Source: Ignavibacteriota bacterium
Lineage (GTDB): Bacteria; Bacteroidota; Ignavibacteria; UBA10030; SZUA-254
Length of the DNA stretch: 64,000 nt
Direction of reading: 5' to 3'
NCBI GenBank assembly: GCA_025358305.1
Contig: JANYJZ010000005.1
Span: 62,001 to 126,000 of the forward strand
A program made the position numbers and the translations under genes. This document shows, piece by piece, positions 40,545-48,891 of the stretch (position 1 is its first letter; each line of letters opens with the position of its first letter). Under the pieces are notes generated by a model, which saw only the letters and a program-made list of their open reading frames with translations, did not search any database and had not been told where the DNA came from.

Positions 40545-42779
40545 ATGGTAATCACAAAGAAGATCGACATCGGGGGACGGATTATGTCCCTCGAAACGGG
40601 TAGGTTCGCCAAACAGGCGGACGGCGCCGTCATGGTAACATACGGCGAAACGATGGTGCTTGCCACCGTCGTTGCGAATAAAGAACCGAAAGAGGGACAG
40701 GACTTTTTCCCGATGCAGGTAGAATATCGTGAAAAGACGTCGGCCGCAGGAAAGATCCCCGGCGGATTCTTCAAAAGGGAAGCTCGTCCGACCGAGAAGG
40801 AGGTCCTCTCCTCGCGTCTCATCGACCGGCCGATCCGGCCCATGTTCCCCGAGACGTACCGCTGCGAGACACAGATCATGCTGTCGGTCTACTCGTCGGA
40901 CATTGAGAACGACGGTGACCTCCTCGGTGCCATCGGCGCCTCGGCGGCTCTCTCCATCTCGGACATCCCGTTCGAAGGACCGACCGCGGAAGTGCGCGTC
41001 GGGCGCGTCGACGGCCAGCTCGTCATCAACCCCACGTTCCCGCAGCTCGTCACAAGCGACATGAATGTCACCGTCGCCGGCACGCTCACTTCGATCGTCA
41101 TGGTCGAAGGCGAGTCGAAGGAGATCTCCGAGCACGAAATGCTCGAAGCGATCAAGTTCGCGCACGGATACATCCGTCAGATCTGCGAGCTCCAGGTCGA
41201 GCTCCAGAAGGCATGCGGCGTTCCGAAGCGCATCGTCACTGAGAACCCTGCGAAGAAGGCGCTCTTCGATGTCATCGCCGGCATTGCCCGCAATGACATT
41301 CGAGCGATCTTCAGCAAGCCGGTCAAGAAAGAAGTGCTCAGTCAGGGCATCGACGCGATCCGCGACAAGGCGATGGAAGGCCTCAAGGCGACCATCACGA
41401 CGCTCAACCTTCCCGTGAAGGAAGGCCACCCGAACGCGGCGGCAAACCTCATGGAAGCCTACAAGCTCATGATCAAGGACGCGTTCCACGATGTGGAATA
41501 CGAGGAAATGCGCCGGATGATCCTCACGGACGGCAAACGGCTCGACGGACGCTCGGTCACCGATATTCGGCCGATCGCATGCGAGATCGCCGTTCTCCCC
41601 CGAACGCACGGTTCAGCCCTGTTCACCCGCGGCGAGACGCAAAGCCTGACGACCGCAACGCTCGGCACGAAGGACGACGAGCAGAGGATCGATGGGCTGC
41701 TTGCCGAAAGCACGAAGAGGTTCATGCTGCACTACAACTTCCCGCCGTTCTCCGTCGGCGAGGTCGGCAGACTCGGCAGCACGGGGCGCCGTGAGATCGG
41801 GCACGGCGCACTCGCCGAACGGTCGCTCATCAACATGCTCCCGATCGAGGCGGATTTTCCGTATACGATCCGCATCGTTTCCGACATTCTCGAGTCGAAC
41901 GGTTCCTCTTCGATGGCCACTGTCTGTGCGGGTTCGCTCGCGCTCATGGACGCCGGCGTGCCGGTGAAGAAGGCCGTCGCTGGCATCGCGATGGGACTCA
42001 TCAAGGAAGGGGACAAGATCGCAGTCCTGAGCGATATTCTCGGCAACGAGGATCATCTCGGCGACATGGATTTCAAGGTCGCTGGCACGAAGGACGGTAT
42101 CACCGGCTTCCAGATGGACATCAAGATCCAAGGGATCTCCTTCGATATCTTCGAGAAGGCGCTCGCCCAAGCGAAGGTCGGCCGTGAGCATATCTTGGGG
42201 ATCATGGACAAGACCCTGGCGCAGCCGAAGCCGGATCTTTCACCGTACGCTCCGCGATTGACGACGATCAAGATCCCGACGGATATGATCGGTGCGGTCA
42301 TCGGACCGGGCGGAAAGATGATCCGCCAGATCGTGAAGGATACGGGCGCGGAGATCAACATCGAGGATGACGGAACCGTCACCATCGCTTCCATCTCGGC
42401 AGAAGGAAGTGCCAAGGCGCTCGCGATCATCAGCAAGATCGTCGAGATCCCCGAAGTCGGGAAGCTCTATCCGGGCAAAGTGACGCGCACGATGGACTTC
42501 GGCGCGTTCGTGGAATTCCTTCCCGGGAAAGAGGGGCTCGTCCACATCTCGCACCTTGCCACGAACCGCGTCAATAAGGTAACCGACGTGGTCAACGTCG
42601 GCGACCCGCTCGACGTGATTCTTCTGAAGAAGGACGAGGAAGGCCGGTATAATCTGAGCCACAAGGCGACGATGCCGGGCTACGATGCGGCCGCAGAGGC
42701 GGCCAAAGACGAAGAGCGGAGACGCGAACGCGGTCCCCGGCGCGACGACCGTCGCGGCGGAGGCGATCGCCGGCGCTAA
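40545..42779 (+). CDS. pnp: polyribonucleotide nucleotidyltransferase
   Basis: Duplicated RNase PH domains, KH (IPTDMIGAVIGPGGKMIRQI), S1 (GKVTRTMDFGAFVEFLPGKEGLVHIS). Confidence 0.97.
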   Translation: MVITKKIDIGGRIMSLETGRFAKQADGAVMVTYGETMVLATVVANKEPKEGQDFFPMQVEYREKTSAAGKIPGGFFKREARPTEKEVLSSRLIDRPIRPMFPETYRCETQIMLSVYSSDIENDGDLLGAIGASAALSISDIPFEGPTAEVRVGRVDGQLVINPTFPQLVTSDMNVTVAGTLTSIVMVEGESKEISEHEMLEAIKFAHGYIRQICELQVELQKACGVPKRIVTENPAKKALFDVIAGIARNDIRAIFSKPVKKEVLSQGIDAIRDKAMEGLKATITTLNLPVKEGHPNAAANLMEAYKLMIKDAFHDVEYEEMRRMILTDGKRLDGRSVTDIRPIACEIAVLPRTHGSALFTRGETQSLTTATLGTKDDEQRIDGLLAESTKRFMLHYNFPPFSVGEVGRLGSTGRREIGHGALAERSLINMLPIEADFPYTIRIVSDILESNGSSSMATVCAGSLALMDAGVPVKKAVAGIAMGLIKEGDKIAVLSDILGNEDHLGDMDFKVAGTKDGITGFQMDIKIQGISFDIFEKALAQAKVGREHILGIMDKTLAQPKPDLSPYAPRLTTIKIPTDMIGAVIGPGGKMIRQIVKDTGAEINIEDDGTVTIASISAEGSAKALAIISKIVEIPEVGKLYPGKVTRTMDFGAFVEFLPGKEGLVHISHLATNRVNKVTDVVNVGDPLDVILLKKDEEGRYNLSHKATMPGYDAAAEAAKDEERRRERGPRRDDRRGGGDRRR

Positions 42780-42801
42780 GCCGTTCTGTACGCTGACAAT
42801 G

Positions 42802-42853
42802 GATGCCCGCTCCGATACATCTTCGTGGAAGATCGGGCGGGCATCTTTTTTTT
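42802..42853 (+). terminator. intrinsic terminator after pnp
   Basis: GATGCCCGC...GCGGGCATC then T-run; inner ATCTTC/GAAGAT stem. Confidence 0.9.
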
Positions 42854-42905
42854 ATCCCCGCGATGCGCGGGGAAACATCATCGCTCATATTATTGAATCA
42901 TCCTC

Positions 42906-44435
42906 ATGACGCAGAACGCAATCCTCATCATTCTCGACGGATTCGGCATCGGCAAGAATCCGAACATCGACGCGATCGCGCAGGCCCGGAAGCCCTTTAT
43001 CGATTCGCTCTTCCGGACGTACCCCTGGACCGCCGTGAACGCCTCGAGCGAGGACGTCGGCCTGCCGATGGGCCAAATGGGGAATTCGGAGGTCGGCCAT
43101 ATGAACATCGGAGCGGGCAGGGTGGTCTACCAGGAGATCACGCGCATCAACAGGTCGATTCGGATGGGCGACTTCTTCGAGAAGCCCGCGTTCCTCGGAG
43201 CGATCGAACACGTGAAGGAGAAGGGATCATCGCTTCATTTCATCGGGCTCCTCTCCGACGGCGGCGTTCACAGCCTGAACACGCACCTCTATGCGCTCCT
43301 CGCTCTCGCGAAGAGGCATGACCTCACGAAAGTGTACGTTCACGCGTTTCTCGACGGACGTGACACACCGCCTCAGCAAGGAGCGCAATACCTTGCCGAA
43401 CTCCTGGAAAAGATGCGCGAGATCGGGACGGGGGAGCTCGCGACGGTCATCGGACGCTATTACGGGATGGACAGGGATAACCGGTGGGACCGGACGGAAT
43501 TGACCTACCGCATGATGACTGAAGGCACGGGCACCCGTACCGAAGATCCGATCGCCGCCGTGCGCACCTCGTACGCGGCCGGCGTGACGGACGAGTTCAT
43601 CGCCCCGATCGTCGCTGAGGAGGGCGGCCGTGCCGTCGCGTCCATCGCGGACGGAGATGCGGTGATCTACTTTAATTACCGCACGGACAGGACGCGGCAG
43701 CTCACGCGCGCATTCATCGACAATCCGTTCGACAAGTTCGCACGGCGCAAACTCCAGATCTATTACGCGACGATGACGCAGTATCACGAGGACTTCCACT
43801 GTCCGGTCGCGTTCCCTCCGACGGTTCTCACCAAAACGCTCGGAGAGATCATCTCCAGTCTGGGCTTGAAACAGCTCCATATTGCCGAGACGGAAAAGTA
43901 TGCTCACGTGACGTTCTTTTTCAACGGGGGAAGGGAAGAGCCGTTCCCGGGTGAGGAGCGCGTTCTCGTCCCCTCGCCACGCGGCGTTGCGACGTATGAC
44001 CTGAAACCCGAGATGAGCGCCTATGGGATCACGGAGAAGGCCTTGGAGGGCCTCTCATCGCATGCGTACGCGTTCGTCGTTATGAACTATGCGAACACGG
44101 ACATGGTGGGCCACTCGGGAAAGATGGCGGCCACGATTCAAGCGGTCGAGGTCGTCGATGACTGCCTGAGCAAGGTGGTGCCCGCCGCGCTCGCCAACGG
44201 ATATACCGTCCTAATCACTGCCGATCACGGGAACGCGGACAAGATGGTGGACGACAACGGGGGTCCGTTGACGTCGCACACGACGAATTTAGTGCCGTTC
44301 CTACTCATTCATGATGGGGAAAAACGGGAATTGCGACCGGGGGGCAAACTTTCGGACATCGCACCGACCATTCTCCAGGTCATGCAGATCCCCGTGCCTA
44401 TAGAGATGGACGGCACGTCGCTCATCGTGAAGTGA
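42906..44435 (+). CDS. gpmI: 2,3-bisphosphoglycerate-independent phosphoglycerate mutase
   Basis: ILIILDGFGIG; GLPMGQMGNSEVGHMNIGAGRVVYQEITRIN; ADHGNADKMVD. Confidence 0.96.
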   Translation: MTQNAILIILDGFGIGKNPNIDAIAQARKPFIDSLFRTYPWTAVNASSEDVGLPMGQMGNSEVGHMNIGAGRVVYQEITRINRSIRMGDFFEKPAFLGAIEHVKEKGSSLHFIGLLSDGGVHSLNTHLYALLALAKRHDLTKVYVHAFLDGRDTPPQQGAQYLAELLEKMREIGTGELATVIGRYYGMDRDNRWDRTELTYRMMTEGTGTRTEDPIAAVRTSYAAGVTDEFIAPIVAEEGGRAVASIADGDAVIYFNYRTDRTRQLTRAFIDNPFDKFARRKLQIYYATMTQYHEDFHCPVAFPPTVLTKTLGEIISSLGLKQLHIAETEKYAHVTFFFNGGREEPFPGEERVLVPSPRGVATYDLKPEMSAYGITEKALEGLSSHAYAFVVMNYANTDMVGHSGKMAATIQAVEVVDDCLSKVVPAALANGYTVLITADHGNADKMVDDNGGPLTSHTTNLVPFLLIHDGEKRELRPGGKLSDIAPTILQVMQIPVPIEMDGTSLIVK

Positions 44436-44498
44436 TCCTCCGGAGCGGTCTTTCCCCCTCCCGTTGCGGGTAGGGGGAGGGTCAACGCGCCGTGCCGA

Positions 44499-46202
44499 TC
44501 ACTGCTGGACGGCGGCGACGGCGTCGGGGAGGGGGGCGATCTTCGCCGTCGGCTGGATCGTGATGACCTGGTGCTTGAGTTCGTCGATCTGGAGGACCTC
44601 GTTGAGCTCGCGGATGAAGTCGAGACCGTGCTTGTTGAGGAAGTAGACGATGTTGAGTTCGCGTTCCTGGAGGTTCCCGTTGGGGAGGATCGCGTTGGAG
44701 ACCTTTTCCACCTGGCGAAGGGCGGTCTCGTGCTTCCGGGTCTGCGCCTCCATCACTTTTTCCTTGAGTGCGACGAGGTTTGACTCGATCTTCGAGCGGG
44801 AGGTCTCCAGGGCGCCGAGAAGGGTCGGGTCGATGTAGTTGAGCCCGAACTTCATCTCGTTCATCTTGTCGTTGAGGTGCTGGAGCGCCTCGGAGAACAT
44901 CTCGTCGACGTTCACTTCGGATGTCAGTTCGACGACCTTGCGGTTCACGCGATTGATGTCGTCGAAGAACTCAATAAGTTCGAGCTGGAACTTTTCGATG
45001 ATCCGGAGCGACTTTTCCTCGACGATCGTCGCGCTTGCGCGGGGGTAGATCACCGGCATGTCAATCCCAAAATTCTCGTAGACCGGCTTGAGCTGGGCAA
45101 AGTATCCGACCTCCGATGGGCCAGCGACATAGGCGATCGTCGGAAGGAGCGTGTCCTGGCAGATCGGTCGCAGGGCGACGTTCGGACTGAGGAGCTCCGG
45201 CGTGTCTGTCGCGATGGCAAGGAGCTCGTCCTTCTGGATGAAGTGACGGGTGCCTTTCAGGCTGAAGTCCGTCTCCCGGGGCTCGATGAAGTACCGGCCC
45301 CCCTTGTGGTAGAGGAAGAGGTTCATGGCTTTCGTTTTGATCTGTGCGTGGTACCGGCCCTCGAGTTCCGCGCTCCGCTGGATGATGAGCTGTGACACTT
45401 TCGGGAACTCCAGGATCTCCTTCGTGAAGAGAGGCGTGAGGATCTTCTTCAGCCTGCGGTCGTTTGCGGAGATGAACACGAGCCCCTCGTCCGCAAAGAG
45501 CCGATTCATGAACGTCGCGAACGCCGCGTTGAAATTCACCGGCGCCCCGTAGGTCTCCCGGAGAAGCGAGAGCACCTGAGGTTTGAATTCGGAGTGCGAC
45601 AGGGCGTTCTGGACTTGGTCAAGAAACGTGTCGCGGTACGAATCGAGCATGAGCTCACCGACCGGGCCGAGGTTCTTACCCGCCGCTTTTCCGTTCACGA
45701 GATATTCGATCGTCACCGGCCGATGTTCCGTATTGAGCAGACCGACCTTGCTCACTTCCTCCAGATCGTGATCCTCACCCTCCAGCCAGAAGACCGGTAC
45801 GAACCGGTAGTCCGGATAGGCCTTGCGCAGCTGTTTCACGAGCTTGATGGCGGTGATGGTCTTGTAGATCGTATAGATCGGGCCGCCGAGCATACCGACC
45901 TGCTGCCCGGTCACCACGGCGAACGTATTACTCTGTTCCAGGTCCGCGATGTGGCCGAGAGTCAGTGCGGAGCAGTTCCATCGTTGATTCTGCTCCCGGA
46001 GAACTTCGCCGAGGAGCCCCCGGTGGCCGATGCGGGCATTGACTCGGGCTGCGAGGTTCGGCAAGTGCTGCATCGAACGGAAGTCCGAGGCAAAGTACTG
46101 CTGGACCTTGGGAAAATCGAAGAGATAGTCACGGAAGAGGCGGGAGAACCCCCCGGTGGATTCGGAGAAATCTTCGAAATTGACGTACTGTACTTTGGTC
46201 AT
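44499..46202 (-). CDS. bshC: putative cysteine ligase BshC (bacillithiol biosynthesis)
   Basis: VVTGQQVGMLGGPIYTIYKTITAIKLVKQLRKAYPDYRFVPVFWLEGEDHDLEEV, diagnostic for BshC. Confidence 0.95.
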   Translation of the reverse strand: MTKVQYVNFEDFSESTGGFSRLFRDYLFDFPKVQQYFASDFRSMQHLPNLAARVNARIGHRGLLGEVLREQNQRWNCSALTLGHIADLEQSNTFAVVTGQQVGMLGGPIYTIYKTITAIKLVKQLRKAYPDYRFVPVFWLEGEDHDLEEVSKVGLLNTEHRPVTIEYLVNGKAAGKNLGPVGELMLDSYRDTFLDQVQNALSHSEFKPQVLSLLRETYGAPVNFNAAFATFMNRLFADEGLVFISANDRRLKKILTPLFTKEILEFPKVSQLIIQRSAELEGRYHAQIKTKAMNLFLYHKGGRYFIEPRETDFSLKGTRHFIQKDELLAIATDTPELLSPNVALRPICQDTLLPTIAYVAGPSEVGYFAQLKPVYENFGIDMPVIYPRASATIVEEKSLRIIEKFQLELIEFFDDINRVNRKVVELTSEVNVDEMFSEALQHLNDKMNEMKFGLNYIDPTLLGALETSRSKIESNLVALKEKVMEAQTRKHETALRQVEKVSNAILPNGNLQERELNIVYFLNKHGLDFIRELNEVLQIDELKHQVITIQPTAKIAPLPDAVAAVQQ

Positions 46203-46406
46203 GTGTCCAAGGATGGAAGGGAGTATGGGTGAAAATATACTCTTTCACACCCACAGAAGCAAACTACCGGACGCATCGCCCCGGCGAGGGCTCCGGCACA
46301 GCCGGCGTTGGCCTGCTCTCGCTGCCGTATCGTTTCCACAGGCCTCCGGGCGTTCTGTGCGAGGAGCTCCGTCTCGATATTCGGACGAAATAGTCCATGA
46401 ATTTGA

Positions 46407-46435
46407 TTGACTACGAATTATAATTTGTTTATATT
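46407..46435 (+). promoter_or_regulatory. putative promoter of cytochrome bc operon
   Basis: TTGACT-17-TATATT in an AT-rich stretch 42 nt before the ATG. Confidence 0.6.
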
Positions 46436-46476
46436 TCTTAGTTTTCAATCCAATTTATAACATTTTCAGTCTAGGA

Positions 46477-47154
46477 ATGGATACTCCGAACCAACCGAAC
46501 GTGGATCCAAAACCGGTGATCCCGGCCTCGACCGCGGCTGCTCCGGCATCGCCAGAGAAGCAGGCGGCTCCCGCCGTGAAACCCCCCGCCGCAGCTCCGG
46601 CAAAGCCCGCCGCCGCAGGCGTGAAAAAGCCGAAGCAGGACAAAGCTCCCGAAGATGATCCCGGCATCTGGCGCATAAGCCGGCGGAACTTCTTTTCGAT
46701 CGCGGGCTGGGCCGCATTCTTCGTCTTCATCGCCACGTCGACGATCGCATCGCTCCGCATGATGTTTCCCAGGATCCTCTACGAGCCGCCCTCCGCGTTC
46801 AAGGCGGGCTTTCCTGATGACTATTTGGTCGGAGAGGTAAGCGAGAAGTACAAGGACGAGTTCCGCGTCTGGATCGTCCGGGAGTCGGAAGGATTTTACG
46901 CTCTTTCGGCCATCTGCACGCACCTTGGATGCACGCCGCGGTGGCTCTCGTCGGAGAGCAAGTTCAAGTGTCCCTGTCACGGGAGCGGCTTCCGGATGAG
47001 CGGCATCAATTTCGAAGGCCCGGCTCCGCGTCCGCTCGAACGCCTCAAGATCTCCCTTGCCGATGACGGCCAGCTGCTCATCGACCGCAAGATCAAGTTC
47101 CTCTACGAAAAAGGGGACTGGGCCAAGCCCGATTGCTTCTTGAAGTACAGTTAA
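46477..47154 (+). CDS. Rieske iron-sulfur protein with Pro/Ala-rich N-terminal extension and Tat-like motif
   Basis: CTHLGC and CPCHGSGF cluster ligands; SRRNFFSIAGWAAFFVF. Confidence 0.92.
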   Translation: MDTPNQPNVDPKPVIPASTAAAPASPEKQAAPAVKPPAAAPAKPAAAGVKKPKQDKAPEDDPGIWRISRRNFFSIAGWAAFFVFIATSTIASLRMMFPRILYEPPSAFKAGFPDDYLVGEVSEKYKDEFRVWIVRESEGFYALSAICTHLGCTPRWLSSESKFKCPCHGSGFRMSGINFEGPAPRPLERLKISLADDGQLLIDRKIKFLYEKGDWAKPDCFLKYS

Positions 47155-47182
47155 GGTCTAGCGTAAAACCAGAGGAGAAGGA

Positions 47183-47959
47183 ATGCTCAAGATTCGCGAA
47201 AAGCTTCAGCAGTCGGAAGTCTGGAAGTCCATTTTCCGGCACAACTATCAGGACACCAATCGTAACAGGGCGCTGCAGATCGTGGACAACGTGTTCCTCC
47301 ACCTGCATCCCGTCCGCATCCAGCGCCACGCCACGAACGTCGGGTTCACGTGGGGCATGGGGGGCATCACGTTCCTTCTGTTCATCATCCTCACCATCAC
47401 GGGCGTCATCCTGATGTTCTACTACCGGCCCGCGTCCGAGTACGCGTATGAAGATATGAAGTACCTCATGAACGACGTCGCGTTCGGACCGCTCATCCGA
47501 AACATGCACCGCTGGGCCGCCCACGCGATGGTCATCACCGTCATGCTGCATATGTTTCGGGTCTTCCTGACCGGTTCGTACAAACCCCCGAGACAGTTCA
47601 ACTGGGTCGTCGGAGTGCTCCTCCTCGTCCTGACGCTCCTCCTGAGCTTCACCGGGTACCTGCTGCCGTGGGACCAGCTCGCGATATGGGCTGTGACGGT
47701 CGGGACCAATATGGCGCGAGCGACGCCACTGCTGGGGCATGAGGGCCCGTTCGGCGCGGCACTCGGCATGCGCATCGACAACGACGTCCGTTTCGTGCTC
47801 CTGGGAGGGACCCAGGTCGGCCCGCCGACGCTGTTGCGATTCTATGTCGGCCACTGCATCTTCCTGCCGCTCATCGCTTCGATCTTCATGATCGTCCATT
47901 TCTGGCGGATCCGGAAGGACGGCGGCATCTCCGGCCCCACATCGACAACCAAAGAATAA
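47183..47959 (+). CDS. cytochrome b, N-terminal (b6-like) subunit
   Basis: [65 protein letters not shown]. Confidence 0.94.
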   Translation: MLKIREKLQQSEVWKSIFRHNYQDTNRNRALQIVDNVFLHLHPVRIQRHATNVGFTWGMGGITFLLFIILTITGVILMFYYRPASEYAYEDMKYLMNDVAFGPLIRNMHRWAAHAMVITVMLHMFRVFLTGSYKPPRQFNWVVGVLLLVLTLLLSFTGYLLPWDQLAIWAVTVGTNMARATPLLGHEGPFGAALGMRIDNDVRFVLLGGTQVGPPTLLRFYVGHCIFLPLIASIFMIVHFWRIRKDGGISGPTSTTKE

Positions 47960-47982
47960 TAACAAGAGGATAGACGAGTACG

Positions 47983-48867
47983 ATGCATAATCTCTGGGAA
48001 TTAATCTCGAAGCCGGATAATATCCCGATCGTCGGTTTGCTGTTCTTGGTGATCGGATATACCTGGTGGGCGTTCCACAAGGCGCTGAAGAACGACAGGC
48101 AGGGGTATCTCGACGAGGCGCGACTCAACGAGAAGATCCAGGTGTGGCCGAATCTCGTCCGCGTGGAATTTCTTGCAGCGCTCTTCGTGATGGTCATCCT
48201 GCTGTTCTGGTCATTCCTCATCGATGCGCCGCTTGAGGCGGCCGCCAATCCCACGCTCACGCCGAACCCCTCGAAGGCGCCCTGGTACTTCCTCGGCCTG
48301 CAGGAAATGCTCGTCTACTTCGATCCCTGGATCGCGGGCGTCGTCATGCCGAGCATCATCATCGTCGGCCTCATGGCGATCCCGTACATCGACGTGAACG
48401 AGAAGGGGAACGGATACTATACGTTCAAGGAGCGCAAGTTCGCGATCATCACTTACTGCGTCGGCTTTCTCATTCTCTGGGTCGCACTCATTATCCTCGG
48501 GACGTTCTGGCGCGGTCCTGGTTGGTACTTCTTCTTCCCATGGCAGGAATGGGACACGCACCGCGTCGTCGCTTTGACGAACGTCGACTTTACCGAACTC
48601 TTCGGCATCCACACGCGCTTCGCGGACAACAGCCTTAATCCGCTCGCGGTGGCCATCGGGACGATCATCATCCTGGGATACTACTCGCTGGCCGGCCTGT
48701 TCTGGCTCAAACGGAAAAATACCGAGATCTTGAAGAAGCTCGGTTTTGCGAAGTACAACATCACCGCGTTCCTCTTCCTGACGATGGCCGCCCTTCCGAT
48801 CAAGATGTTCCTGCGGATCGGCTTCAACGTCAAGTACATCTTGGTGACACCCTGGTTTAACATTTAA
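47983..48867 (+). CDS. cytochrome b, C-terminal (subunit IV-like) subunit
   Basis: NPSKAPWYFLGLQEMLVYFDPWIAGVVMPSIIIVGL. Confidence 0.9.
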   Translation: MHNLWELISKPDNIPIVGLLFLVIGYTWWAFHKALKNDRQGYLDEARLNEKIQVWPNLVRVEFLAALFVMVILLFWSFLIDAPLEAAANPTLTPNPSKAPWYFLGLQEMLVYFDPWIAGVVMPSIIIVGLMAIPYIDVNEKGNGYYTFKERKFAIITYCVGFLILWVALIILGTFWRGPGWYFFFPWQEWDTHRVVALTNVDFTELFGIHTRFADNSLNPLAVAIGTIIILGYYSLAGLFWLKRKNTEILKKLGFAKYNITAFLFLTMAALPIKMFLRIGFNVKYILVTPWFNI

Positions 48868-48891
48868 CACTTTGAACTCTCAGCGCTCCCT

